Notes: generated from the letters alone by a model not told the origin. A stretch of 40,869 nucleotides of DNA from Akkermansia muciniphila (GCA_945883695.1 CAMCYK010000024.1:1-40869); one strand, 5' to 3'; shown: positions 1 to 8,041, numbered from the stretch's first letter. A program made the numbers and translations.

Positions 1-554
1 CTCCCCGGATAAAGGAAGGCCCACTCGGGCGGACGGCCGGCGGGAAAGCGCAGCACCGCGGTCAGCATCAAGGGGACACCCGTCGGCGGCTCGAACTCCC
101 AGCGCGGCTGTCCTTCCTCCGCGGTCTTCTTCCACGCGATCACCGGAACCCCGATCCCGTCGACCCGATGACGCGTGCCGACCCCGGCCGTCGATACCGA
201 AGCCGCCGGGATCAGGGCATCGATGTCGGCAAGCCGGATCCCCACCCCGAGCGAGCGGGACTCGTCGATCGTGGTGCCCATCGCCGCGGCCTTGTCGTGA
301 TACGTGCCGGGACCGCAGCGCAGCCGGTCCACCAGTTTGGCGACTGTCGAGTTGTAGGCCGTCAGCGCCTGGCCGCGCTCCGCGGCCGAGTCCGCGCGGG
401 CGACCCCCGACCAGGCGGCGCGGGCTTGCTCCAACTGCAGCTGGACGTCCCCCCGCGACGCGCGGGGCAGGCTCCGGCACTGCGGCGGGGACGGGGTCCC
501 GCACTGGCAAAGCATCAGGACGGCGGCACTTGCGGAGATCCAGCGGGTTTTCAT
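1..554 (-). CDS. Lipoprotein, N-terminal part (runs off left edge)
   Basis: An open frame begins at ATG 554-552 and stays open to the left edge, giving about 184 residues with the C-terminus outside the window. It starts MKTRWISASAAVLMLCQCG: a positively charged start, a short hydrophobic core and Cys at a lipobox-like position, so it is probably a lipoprotein exported by Sec and anchored after cleavage at Cys16 or Cys18. The next part is rich in Ala, Arg and Glu, probably helical. It is followed by a segment ending RWEFEPPTGVPLMLTA, which resembles the lead-in of a secreted hydrolase, but no catalytic motif lies inside the window. The family is not recognised. A possible alpha/beta-hydrolase is only a guess; the frame and the lipobox are directly visible. 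Confidence 0.7.
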   Translation of the reverse strand, partial: MKTRWISASAAVLMLCQCGTPSPPQCRSLPRASRGDVQLQLEQARAAWSGVARADSAAERGQALTAYNSTVAKLVDRLRCGPGTYHDKAAAMGTTIDESRSLGVGIRLADIDALIPAASVSTAGVGTRHRVDGIGVPVIAWKKTAEEGQPRWEFEPPTGVPLMLTAVLRFPAGRPPEWAFLYPG

Positions 555-664
555 CGGCGCACGACGCATATCCCCGCAACGCCCGCGCCGCAAGCCGGCT
601 CTCGCGTGGCGACCGCCGCCGGATCCTCCTTGAGTCGCGGGATGGATCGGTTAGACCATCGGGG

Positions 665-1009
665 ATGCCACGCTCTTCGATTCCGCCGGAAACCCGCCAC
701 CGCTGCCGGATCGTCCTCACCGGCGGCCCCGGCGGCGGGAAGACCACCGCCGCCGACCTCTTCCGGCGCGAGATCGGCGAGCGGGTGGTGATCTTCTTCG
801 AAAGCGCGGCTGTCGGCGGCATGGGGATCGAAGGCGGCAATCCGGCGCGCAAGGAATCGCTCGAGGAGGCGGTCGCGCTCGACGCCCGGCTCCGCCTGGT
901 CTGGTCGAAACACCCGCGCTTCATCGTGGTGAATCATCACCCCTTGTTCTTCCGGAAAATCGCCCGCGGTCTTGAAATCCTGAGTGAACTGGTCGGCGAA
1001 GCGAGTTGA
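665..1009 (+). pseudogene. AAA_28/Ttd14-like ATPase with internal deletion
   Basis: The frame from ATG 665 codes 114 residues. It opens with a Walker A loop (VLTGGPGGGKTTAADLF, about residues 17-33) and ends with the C-terminal block of the AAA_28 family (FFESAAVGGMGIEGGNPAR, then WSKHPRFIVVNHHPLFFRKI). Family members are usually about 180-200 residues. They carry, after the first strand (RVVVVPEAAT-like), a long middle part with the Walker B/DRG region before the DAVIFFE-like strand. Here ERVVI runs straight into FFESAAVGG, so roughly 70-90 residues seem to be missing in frame. The nucleotide-binding loop remains, but the centre of the fold is gone, so the product is probably non-functional. 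An upstream in-frame ATG at 530 is less likely to be the start. The family call is from memory of its motifs. Confidence 0.65.
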
Positions 1010-1176
1010 TCCGGTGATAGGCTAACATTTCTCCGCCAGATCCGCCCGCACCACACCGCGGGTCGATATCCTATCGTCACCACTTGTCCGGTTTTCCGGA
1101 ATACCTTCTAACCATCCGGCGACAGCACGGCAAATTATCTGTTTCCGAAACCCGGAAAATTGTGTTATCCCCCCGC

Positions 1177-1506
1177 ATGGCCAATCGTAAAAACGCAAAG
1201 AATTCACGGGGCCGTCGTTATTCGGCGGAGGAGAAAGCCACGATCATCGGGCATGTCGAGAAGGTGAACGCGAGCAAGGGTCGCGGCGGCCAGACCGCCG
1301 CGTCGAAGAAGTTCGGGATCTCCATGCTGACGATCTCAAGCTGGTTGAAAAAATCGCCCGCCGCCGCGGTCCGCGGAACCGGCAAGTCCAAATCAGTCAA
1401 CGGTGCCTTGGAAAAACTCGCGGCACTGCACTCGCAGATCGAGGCCAAGGAAAAGGAAGTCGCCAAACTGCGCCAGCAGTTCGATGTCCTGAAGCGTTCC
1501 CTCTGA
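1177..1506 (+). CDS. Small HTH plus coiled-coil protein
   Basis: The product is 109 residues from ATG 1177, the start that gives a compact basic N-terminus (MANRKNAKNSRGRRYS). The frame extends upstream to ATG 1084, but those residues look non-coding. Residues about 14-57 resemble the transposase-type helix-turn-helix (HTH_Tnp_1-like): SAEEKATIIGHVEKV, then TAASKKFGISMLTISSWL. Residues about 72-109 form a Leu/Glu/Lys-rich heptad pattern typical of a coiled coil. No DDE catalytic domain follows and no inverted repeats were seen, so it is not a complete insertion-sequence transposase. It is more likely a DNA-binding accessory or nucleoid-type protein. Inverted TTTCCG/CGGAAA elements lie just upstream at about 1141-1157 and could be an operator. 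Confidence 0.65.
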   Translation: MANRKNAKNSRGRRYSAEEKATIIGHVEKVNASKGRGGQTAASKKFGISMLTISSWLKKSPAAAVRGTGKSKSVNGALEKLAALHSQIEAKEKEVAKLRQQFDVLKRSL

Positions 1507-1581
1507 TCGCCGGCGGCGGAAACCGGATCGGGATGGATCAAGGGGCGTGCGCAATGCACGGGCCAAGCGGAAGCTTGCACG

Positions 1582-1603
1582 GGAATCCGCCGCGGCGGAT
1601 TCC
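1582..1603. repeat. Perfect 22-bp palindrome
   Basis: The half-site GGAATCCGCCG (1582-1592) is followed directly by its exact reverse complement (1593-1603). It lies 76 bp after the stop of the HTH gene, with no T-run on either side. As RNA it would fold into a stem with a tight loop. It could be a terminator without a U-tract, a protein-binding site, or one copy of a dispersed palindromic repeat. Confidence 0.6.
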
Positions 1604-1684
1604 TCGCATCCGCATAACCCGTTCATGCGGCCGCTTCCGCAATCGTTGCCGGGCTAGCACCCGAATTGCTGGAGTGCCCGCTGA

Positions 1685-1711
1685 GGCCGCCGCCGGAAAG
1701 CCGCGGCGGCC
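1685..1711 (+). other. GC-rich hairpin upstream of small lipoprotein gene
   Basis: GGCCGCCGC (1685-1693) pairs with GCGGCGGCC (1703-1711) around a 9-nt loop, 23 bp before the ATG at 1735. In the lipoprotein mRNA it would sit just upstream of the ribosome-binding region. It could equally end transcription from the HTH gene. Only the inverted repeat itself is directly supported. Confidence 0.4.
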
Positions 1712-1734
1712 ACCACCCCCAAGCAACCAAAGCC

Positions 1735-1935
1735 ATGAAGCCATCATCGATCCTGATCCTCACCGCCACCGCGGCGGTCGCCGCCCTCAGTTCCTGCACC
1801 GTCGAACCGACGACCGTCGTCACGCCGTCCGTCCGTCCCGAGGTCACCACGCAGCGCACCACGCAGACGACCGATCCATGGTCCGGATCCACGACCACCC
1901 GCAAGGAAACCCAGACCACCACTCCTCTCTATTGA
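1735..1935 (+). CDS. Small Thr-rich lipoprotein
   Basis: The product is 66 residues from ATG 1735. It begins MKPSSILILTATAAVAALSSC, a clear lipoprotein signal peptide with lipobox L-S-S-C and the modified Cys at position 21. The mature part is about 45 residues, dominated by Thr with scattered Ser, Arg and Pro (for example TTQRTTQTTDPWSG), which suggests an unstructured tether. Short Thr-rich lipoproteins of this kind are common in Verrucomicrobiota and have no known function. An upstream in-frame ATG at 1666 is rejected because it would bury the signal peptide. Confidence 0.65.
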   Translation: MKPSSILILTATAAVAALSSCTVEPTTVVTPSVRPEVTTQRTTQTTDPWSGSTTTRKETQTTTPLY

Positions 1936-1971
1936 TCGGGGCTTCCGGGTGCCGCGGCAGCAACCGGCCGA

Positions 1972-3084
1972 TCAAACCGGCACCCGGAGCCACTGCCGAA
2001 GCAGCCCGAGGTCCACGCGGAACTGGAGGATCTCCATCGCGGGTGAAATCACGACACCCGGTGGAATGTACTTCGCGAGCAGGACGCGGTCCGCCTCCTT
2101 GAGCAGGTCCGCCCGCGCCGGCTGTCCCGCGAAATTCGCCGCCGCGGGAAACTGGCCGTTGGCCGCCTCGCCGGCCCGTGGCCGGAAACGCACGCCGGCG
2201 GTGGCGCCGCCCGCCTTGCGGACGGAGATCTTATGCCGCGCGTCTTCCACCTCGAACAGCGCGCGCGAGTTACCGGCCGTCTCCGAACTGCCGAGCCAGA
2301 GGTAGCCGCCCGGCTTCAGCGCGTAATGCAGCAGCGGCATGATCTGGTGCTGCAGCACCGGATCCATGTAGATCAGGACATTGCGGCATGAGATGAAATC
2401 GACCCGCGAGAACGGCGGATCGCCGAGCACGTTGTGTCTTGAAAAGATGCAACGCTCGCGGACCGACTTGCAGATCCGGTAGCCGCCCTCCTCCTTGCTG
2501 AAGAAGCGTTTCAGGATGTCCTGGTAGAGCGCCTCCACTTCCTCCCGCGATTTCAGCAGCAGCTCTTCGTATTCCTGCAAGCTGTCCAGTTTGTGCAAGA
2601 CCATCCGGCGCGTGATCCGGCGGTACAAGGTGTTGGACTTTTAGTGCGTGAAATCGACTCCCAGCTCGCGGTGCACGATCTCCGCGATCCGCGCGTGGGG
2701 CGGCTCCTCGTCGTCCGCGGACCGGGGATCCGGCGCCACGTAGGAGTGCCGGGCGATGCGGGCGATCTCCGCCGGCGGCAGCACGAAATCCACGCAGCCC
2801 GATGCCACCGCGCTGCGCGGCATGCTTTCGTGCTCCGCGCTGGCATCCTGGGCGAAGGTGCTCCCGCCCCCGGCCTTGATCGCTTCAAGACCCAGGGTGC
2901 CGTCGTTCATCGCCCCCGAGAGCACCACGCCGATCGCCTTGTGGCCGCGGTCCTCGGCCAACGTCCGGAAGAACTGGTCGATGCCGTGGTGCCGCGTGTC
3001 GCGCGCCTGGGGCACCAAGCACAGCTTGATTGGTTTGATTTCAGTCATCGAATTCTTCACCCTGCGGCCGGGTCCACTTGGCAA
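1972..3084 (-). pseudogene. CheB-CheR fusion remnant (methylesterase/methyltransferase)
   Basis: Two frames in the same register make one broken gene. The 5' part (3084-2641) is the C-terminal part of a CheB methylesterase: HGIDQFFRTLAEDRGHKAIG, then VVLSGAMNDGTLGL with the catalytic Asp, followed by the linker into CheR. It ends at TAA (2643-2641), where the family normally has Tyr (THYKSNTLYRR-like), so a TAC/TAT to TAA change explains the stop. After it, KSNTLYRRITRRM continues in the same frame as CheR. CheR then jumps from LYQDIL to KRFFSKEEGGYRI, losing the central SAM-binding part, and resumes with FSRHNVLGDPPFSRVDFISC. The CheB N-terminus with its catalytic Ser and the C-terminal regions are also missing. 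It is therefore not a working chemotaxis-type receptor modification enzyme. Confidence 0.8.
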
Positions 3085-3113
3085 CCACCACCATTTTTCC
3101 CCGGCCTAACGGA

Positions 3114-3149
3114 AAAGCCGGCGTCCTCCGTGGAGGAGGGCCCGGCTTT
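3114..3149 (-). terminator. Rho-independent-like hairpin
   Basis: AAAGCCGG (3114-3121) pairs with CCGGCTTT (3142-3149), and a second inner stem (GTCCTCC with GGAGGA) tightens the loop. Read on the minus strand, the stem is followed by TTTTCCGTT; on the plus strand by TTTCGTTCTGCTT. It may work in both directions, with the minus strand slightly favoured. On that strand it would end an RNA starting to the right of 3149, just before the CheB-CheR remnant. Confidence 0.5.
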
Positions 3150-3170
3150 CGTTCTGCTTCGCGGTATGTT

Positions 3171-3229
3171 GAAACTCCAGCCCGCCTGGGGGGGGCGGAC
3201 CGGAGTTTCCTCTGCCACGGGCCGGTCCG
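3171..3229. other. Pair of overlapping, mutually exclusive hairpins
   Basis: GAAACTCC (3171-3178) is complementary to GGAGTTTC (3202-3209), and CGGACCGG (3196-3203) to CCGGTCCG (3222-3229). The two 8-bp stems share bases 3202-3203, so both cannot form fully. On the minus strand they lie directly upstream of the terminator-like hairpin at 3114-3149, an arrangement seen in attenuators and small RNAs. No known riboswitch motif was recognised. Confidence 0.4.
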
Positions 3230-3636
3230 GGGGGGGAACCGGCGCTTTGGTTTCGGGGGGAAATTGATGGAGTGCGGATTCGCGGTGCTTTGCCGGACCG
3301 GCCTGCTCGCCGCCAGCATTCGCAGCACGCCACTCCCTTCGCAGGCTGGATGCCACCTTCAACATAAGCGTAAGATCCTTGTCCCCGTAGGATCCCGACG
3401 CCAGCGGGGTGCCACCCTGCCTCACTGGAGAATCGCAAATTGCAGGATGCCGCCCGCTTTTGCACGATCCCGGGTGGAATCGGGCGATCGCGTGGTGAAC
3501 ATTTTTACCGCAGGTGGTGAAATCCGCGAAACTCCTTGAAATGATCCGTAGCCCACCGCGCGTAATCTACTGCCTCAGGACGGATTGACGGGAGATCACC
3601 CTGCCTCCTGGAACCCACCCGCCACCAAGCCCCATT

Positions 3637-4836
3637 TTGAAACGGAAACGCGTCGCGATCGTCACCAGTTTCTTTCGCCTCGGACAATGGCGGGGCATGA
3701 TGCGCTTTGGCCAGCAAGCCGGCTGGATCTGCCAGCGCCACGACCGCGACAGCCTTGACCGCCTGGCGACCTGGGATCCGGACGGGGTGCTCTTCCAGGT
3801 GGATGAATTCGATCCGCCGCTGCTCGATTTCATCCGCAAGTGCGAGGTGCCGAAGGTGGGACTGCGGGCGATCCCGGGCCAGGAAGACCGGACTCCGCTG
3901 GTGCTTCCCGATCTATCGAAGTTCGGACAGATGGTGGCCCAGCATTTCCTCGCGAGCAACTATCGCCGGCTTTGCTACCTCGGGCCGAGTTCCGACGAGA
4001 CCTCCCATGCCTCGTGCACCCATGTCCGGGGGATGCGCGAACTCGCGAAGTCGCGCGGAATCGAAGTGGAATGCATCTATCCCGACCGGCCGGAGACCTG
4101 GAAAGCGCTCGGCTTGCCCTATCGCAGGAGCTCGCCGACCGGCTGGGACCGCTTCTGGGAACTGGGGCCGGCCATGATCGGCCACCTCGTGCGGGATCCC
4201 GAGCCGGTGGGTATCTTCTCCGCTTTCGTCGAGCCCGCGATGGAGCTACTCGAGATGATCGACGAGCGCCGCATCGACATCCCCCGCCAGATCGGCATGG
4301 CGGCCCAGACCGAGGACGGACTTGCCGGCATGGTCACCAAGATCCCCCTGACCTGCATCGTTCCCGATTACGAATGCCAGGGCTTCGAGGCGGCGCGCCT
4401 GCTCGACCGGATGCTGAATGGCGAACCGGTGCCGCCCGACTACCGCAAGTTCGTATCAACCTGCGAATTCATCTCGCGGGAGAGTTCGAACCAGATCGTG
4501 ACATCCGACGCGCTCGTCCGCGAGATGTTGGAGCATATCCGCAAGCATGCCTTGCGGTTTGATTACACTCCGAACGCCCTGGCGGAGGCTTACAACTATT
4601 CCCTGCGGCTGGTGCAGATCCGGTTCCGAAAGGCCCTGGGGCGCGGCGTGGCGGAGATCATCCGCGAACACCGGACCAACCACGCCTCCGAATTGATCCG
4701 GCGGACCAAGCTGCCCATGCAGCAGATTGTCACCGAGTGCGGATTTTCCGATCATCACCAGCTCGAGCGGGCCGTGAAGAAGGTTTTCGGCATGAACCCC
4801 TCGTCGCTCCGCCGCAGTGGATCCGTGACCAAATGA
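3637..4836 (+). CDS. XylR-like LacI/AraC hybrid transcription regulator
   Basis: The product is 399 residues. Residues about 5-275 form a LacI-type periplasmic-binding-protein-like sensor (KRVAIVTSFFRLGQWRG, DGVLFQVDEFDP, and a late strand IPLTCIVPDYECQGFEAARL). Residues about 295-395 are an AraC-type double helix-turn-helix ending IVTECGFSDHHQLERAVKKV and FGMNPSSLRR. This order matches the XylR family, whose members sense a sugar and activate catabolic genes; they are abundant in Verrucomicrobiota. The start is TTG 3637: a TGA at 3586 closes the frame upstream and no ATG lies between. A strong terminator follows 22 bp after the stop, so the gene is probably monocistronic. Likely targets are the nearby plus-strand carbohydrate genes, an inference from position only. 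Confidence 0.88.
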   Translation: MKRKRVAIVTSFFRLGQWRGMMRFGQQAGWICQRHDRDSLDRLATWDPDGVLFQVDEFDPPLLDFIRKCEVPKVGLRAIPGQEDRTPLVLPDLSKFGQMVAQHFLASNYRRLCYLGPSSDETSHASCTHVRGMRELAKSRGIEVECIYPDRPETWKALGLPYRRSSPTGWDRFWELGPAMIGHLVRDPEPVGIFSAFVEPAMELLEMIDERRIDIPRQIGMAAQTEDGLAGMVTKIPLTCIVPDYECQGFEAARLLDRMLNGEPVPPDYRKFVSTCEFISRESSNQIVTSDALVREMLEHIRKHALRFDYTPNALAEAYNYSLRLVQIRFRKALGRGVAEIIREHRTNHASELIRRTKLPMQQIVTECGFSDHHQLERAVKKVFGMNPSSLRRSGSVTK

Positions 4837-4858
4837 CCGGCCACTCCGGCGGGACCGG

Positions 4859-4903
4859 CCGCGCCGACCGATCCCCGGTGCCGGGGAAGCGGGGCCGGCG
4901 CGG
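4859..4903 (+). terminator. Terminator after the XylR-like gene
   Basis: The outer stem CCGCGCCG (4859-4866) pairs with CGGCGCGG (4896-4903) and encloses an inner hairpin CCCCGG/CCGGGG (4873-4878 with 4881-4886). TGTTTGTTT follows directly. The location 22 bp after the regulator's stop codon and the T-rich tail support intrinsic termination on the plus strand. Confidence 0.65.
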
Positions 4904-5073
4904 TGTTTGTTTCGCGAATGACCGTGGTTGAGTTGCGAACATCTGAATCTTCGTGTTGAAATCCGGGCTGGATGGCGGTCACGCTGCGGAGAATCTTGCA
5001 CGAGACAACGCCGGTGCCTTCCTCCGGATCATGACGAGCATCTGATTCCGCCCTCAACCGCTCCGCCCGACAG

Positions 5074-6267
5074 ATGCTGATCAGATCCCACCCATCTCCA
5101 CCGCCGAAAGAAGCGGCCGAACGTGCCTTGTCCGATTGTCCCGACCATCACGGGCGCCGCCGCCGCCTGCTGGAGCGCGCTTCGCCGGCATCCGCCGGAC
5201 TGGATGCGGTGGTGGTCTGCGAATCGCGGGACATCCTCTATCTAACCGGAGCGGGCGAAGGACTTTCGTGGTTCGTGGTCGCGAACCGGTCGGGCTTCGG
5301 CACTTCCCGCCACATGCTGATCCGGCAAGCCCGCGCGGCGGCTCCCGACTGCGAGATCATCCTGACCTGCGGCCGGTCCACCGAACGACCGGACGTGGAG
5401 CTTTTCGTCGTGTCGGAACTCGTGCGGCGCGGATTTCGGGTGGTGGGGATCGATCCCTCGCGGATTCTCGCGGATTCCTATCTGCGCTTCACCGCCCATG
5501 CCGCGAACGCCGGCATCGAGGTGGTCCCAGTGCCGGGTCTGGTCGCCACGCTGCGCGCGGTGAAGGATTCCGTGGAAATCGAACGCACGCGCCGCTGCGT
5601 GGCGATCGCGGAGGGGGCGTTCCGCGAACTCACCGCGGCGGGAGCCGTCGCGGTGGTCGGACGGACCGAGCGCGAGATTTCGATCGAGCTGGAAGCCCGC
5701 ATGCTCGCCCTCGGGGCGGACCGCCAGGGTTTCCCGGAGACCGGCCTGATCGTGGCGAGCGGCCCGCATAGCTCGAGCGCCCATCATACCCCGGGACTTC
5801 GCCGGGTGTCAGTCGGCGAACCGCTGCTGATCGATTGGGGCGCGGAGTTGTCGGGATATCGCAGCGATCTCACCCGCACCCTGTTCCCCGGCCACCCGCC
5901 GGAGTTCGCGATCCAGGCCTACCCCGTGGTCGAGAAGGCCCTGCGCGACGCCGCGGCGAAACTGCGCGCCGGCAGCACCATGGGAGAAGCCGATCTCGCG
6001 GCCCGGCAAGCGATCACCGGTGCCGGATATGCGGAATTCGACTACGGCGTCGGCCACGGCGTCGGACTGGCGATCCATGAAGCGCCCTGGCTGCGCGCCG
6101 ACTCGGAGGAGATTCTCGAGAGCGACATGGTCACCACGATCGAACCGGGGATCTACCTCGGGGAAACCGGAGGCATCCGGATCGAGAACATCTACCGCGT
6201 CACTCCGCAAGGGAACGAACGACTTGGCGACCTGCCGTCCTCGCTGGAGTCGATGATCCTGGCTTGA
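5074..6267 (+). CDS. M24 family metallopeptidase (Xaa-Pro aminopeptidase-like)
   Basis: The product is 397 residues. Residues about 28-165 form the creatinase/prolidase N-terminal domain (GLDAVVVCESRDILYLTG). Residues about 170-395 are the pita-bread catalytic domain. All five dinuclear metal ligands of the family are visible: Asp254 (LLIDWGAEL), Asp265 (YRSDLTRTLF), His328 (GVGHGVGLAIHE), Glu357 (TTIEPGIYL) and Glu371 (GIRIENIY). It should remove N-terminal residues from Xaa-Pro peptides in the cytoplasm; no signal peptide is present. No strong Shine-Dalgarno precedes ATG 5074, and the first 25 residues are not conserved-looking, so a slightly later start is possible. It stands alone, with 237 bp before and 183 bp after it. 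Confidence 0.88.
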   Translation: MLIRSHPSPPPKEAAERALSDCPDHHGRRRRLLERASPASAGLDAVVVCESRDILYLTGAGEGLSWFVVANRSGFGTSRHMLIRQARAAAPDCEIILTCGRSTERPDVELFVVSELVRRGFRVVGIDPSRILADSYLRFTAHAANAGIEVVPVPGLVATLRAVKDSVEIERTRRCVAIAEGAFRELTAAGAVAVVGRTEREISIELEARMLALGADRQGFPETGLIVASGPHSSSAHHTPGLRRVSVGEPLLIDWGAELSGYRSDLTRTLFPGHPPEFAIQAYPVVEKALRDAAAKLRAGSTMGEADLAARQAITGAGYAEFDYGVGHGVGLAIHEAPWLRADSEEILESDMVTTIEPGIYLGETGGIRIENIYRVTPQGNERLGDLPSSLESMILA

Positions 6268-6387
6268 CGAGGGATGATCCGGGTTCCCCCTTGCTTTCGC
6301 GGGGTGCTCATTCCCTGCGCGAAATCGGCACAATTGGGGATTGTCGGGGACAGCTGACCTTCATCGGATAAGGGTAGCTCCTGACCG

Positions 6388-6412
6388 GTCGCAAGCATCG
6401 CGCTCTTGCGAC
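6388..6412 (+). promoter_or_regulatory. Inverted repeat in leader of sialate O-acetylesterase operon
   Basis: GTCGCAAG (6388-6395) and CTTGCGAC (6405-6412) form an 8-bp inverted repeat with a 9-nt spacer, 39 bp upstream of ATG 6451. It could be an operator for a LacI- or XylR-type regulator, or a leader-RNA hairpin. No -35/-10 pair was assigned with confidence. Confidence 0.35.
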
Positions 6413-6450
6413 GGCTTCCGGTTCACGGGGCCCGTTCCGTCGTATCGATC

Positions 6451-8010
6451 ATGAAAACCCGCTTGCTGACCCTCCCCGCACTGCTCCTGCTCGCTCCGCC
6501 GCTGGTGGCCGAGGTCACCCTGCCGTCGATCTTCAGCGACCACGCGGTCCTCCAGCGCGACAAGCCGCTGCCGGTCTGGGGCAAGGCCGCGCCGGGCGAG
6601 CGGGTCGAGGTGAGCCTCGGCAAGTCCCGCGGCACCACGACCACCGGCCGGGACGGGCGCTGGCAGGTGGTGCTCGCCGCCCAGCCGCTTTCGGCCGAGC
6701 CGCTCACCCTGACGGCCGCCGGCAGCAACCGCGTGACCCGCGAGGACATCCTGCTCGGCGACGTCTGGTTGTGCAGCGGCCAGTCGAACATGGACTGGGG
6801 CCTCGGTGCCTGCGACGTGCCCGCCGACATCGCCGCCGCCGACCACCCGAAGATCCGCCACTTCCGCGTCGCCTACAATTTCGCCAGCAGCCCGGCCGAC
6901 GACGTGACCGGCAACTGGACCGCCGCCACCCCGGGCAGCGTGCCCGGCTTCAGCGCCGTCGCCTACTACTTCGGCCGCAAGGTCCACGCGGAGACCGGCG
7001 TGCCGATCGGCCTGCTGACCAGTTCGGTCGGCGGCACCAACATCGAGCTCTGGATGTCCAAAACCTCCTTGCTCGAAACCCCGGAACTCGCCCCGTACGC
7101 GGCACAGATGACGGAATCGCTGGCCCGTTACCAGGAACAACTGGTCGCCATCCTGCCCGCCGCCCGCGCCTGGGCGGATGCCGGCATGGCCGCGTCCACG
7201 GCCGGCAAGCCGGTCCCGATGCCGCCCGCCTGGCCCGAATATCCTTTCAGCGAGCGCAGCATGCGGCCGCGCTGCGTGACGCTCCATCACGGCATGATCG
7301 CCCCGCTGGTCCCGCTGGCCCTGCGCGGCGCGCTTTGGTACCAGGGCGAAAGCAACGCCGACGACGCGCTCTATCTTGAGAAGAAGAAGACCATGGTCGC
7401 CGAGTGGCGCCAGCTGTTCCGCGACCCGAAGCTGCCCTTCTACTTCGTCCAGCTCGCCGCCTGGCAGCCGGTCGATGAAAACCCCGCCGGCGGCGGCTGG
7501 GGTGCCATCCGCGATATCCAGCGCCGTTGCCTGACCATCCCGCACACCGGCATGGCCAGCGCGATCGACATCGGCGACGCCGCCGACATCCACCCGAAGA
7601 ACAAGGCCGACGTCGGCGAACGACTCGCACTCTGGGCGCTGCGGAACGAGTATGGCAAAGCGGACCTGGTCGTCAGCGGCCCGCTGTTCCGCGAGATGAA
7701 AGCCGCGGGGGATCATATTGTCCTGCACTTCGACTCCACCGGCGGCGGGCTGATGGCCGGCCGCAAGTCGGGCCGCCAGCCGGCCGTCGAGGAGCCGGGT
7801 GCCAAGCTCCGCCGCTTCGCGATCGCCGGCGAGGACCGCAAGTGGGTCTGGGCCGACGCCGTGATCGAGGGCGACACCGTCCGCGTCAGCTCGCCCGAGG
7901 TCGCCAAGCCGGTCGCCGTCCGCTACGCCTACAGTACGAATCCCGAAGGCGCCAACCTCTACAACCGCGACGGCCTGCCGGCCTCGCCGTTCCGCACCGA
8001 CACCTGGTAA
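6451..8010 (+). CDS. Secreted sialate O-acetylesterase family protein
   Basis: The product is 519 residues from ATG 6451, chosen because it begins a clean signal peptide (MKTRLLTLPALLLLAPPLVA, cleavage near residue 20). The SGNH-type esterase motifs are present: block I VWLCSGQSNMDWG with the nucleophile Ser112, a central SSVGGTNIELWMS block, WYQGESNADDA, and the C-terminal D-x-x-H segment AADIHPKNKADVGERL. Members of this family take acetyl groups off sialic acids or acetylated plant and algal glycans. The gene heads a run with the glycoside hydrolase at 8042 (31-bp gap) and the metallophosphoesterase at 10593, so its role here is probably debranching an acetylated polysaccharide outside the cytoplasm. 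The true substrate cannot be read from the sequence. Confidence 0.9.
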   Translation: MKTRLLTLPALLLLAPPLVAEVTLPSIFSDHAVLQRDKPLPVWGKAAPGERVEVSLGKSRGTTTTGRDGRWQVVLAAQPLSAEPLTLTAAGSNRVTREDILLGDVWLCSGQSNMDWGLGACDVPADIAAADHPKIRHFRVAYNFASSPADDVTGNWTAATPGSVPGFSAVAYYFGRKVHAETGVPIGLLTSSVGGTNIELWMSKTSLLETPELAPYAAQMTESLARYQEQLVAILPAARAWADAGMAASTAGKPVPMPPAWPEYPFSERSMRPRCVTLHHGMIAPLVPLALRGALWYQGESNADDALYLEKKKTMVAEWRQLFRDPKLPFYFVQLAAWQPVDENPAGGGWGAIRDIQRRCLTIPHTGMASAIDIGDAADIHPKNKADVGERLALWALRNEYGKADLVVSGPLFREMKAAGDHIVLHFDSTGGGLMAGRKSGRQPAVEEPGAKLRRFAIAGEDRKWVWADAVIEGDTVRVSSPEVAKPVAVRYAYSTNPEGANLYNRDGLPASPFRTDTW

Positions 8011-8041
8011 TCCCGCCGCACCCGAGACCCCGATTCCTTTT

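Larger units (their letters stand above)
3085..3636. other. Structured intergenic region
   Basis: There are 552 bp between the CheB-CheR remnant and the XylR-like regulator, with no convincing protein frame. The region holds a terminator-type hairpin (3114-3149), two overlapping hairpins (3171-3229), three G-runs (G8 at 3188-3195, G8 at 3229-3236, G6 at 3255-3260), and a 6-bp stem around 3370-3393. The regulator's promoter is presumably in the last 150 bp, but no consensus -35/-10 pair could be assigned. Confidence 0.5.

Noticed and set aside
1177-1506. Insertion-sequence transposase
   Set aside because: Only a transposase-like HTH and a coiled coil are present; there is no DDE domain, no second frame and no flanking inverted or direct repeats.
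3541-3588. 15-codon leader peptide upstream of the XylR-like gene
   Set aside because: The frame exists (ATG 3541 to TGA 3588), but it lacks codon repeats or an associated terminator/antiterminator, and the Shine-Dalgarno-like match is weak.
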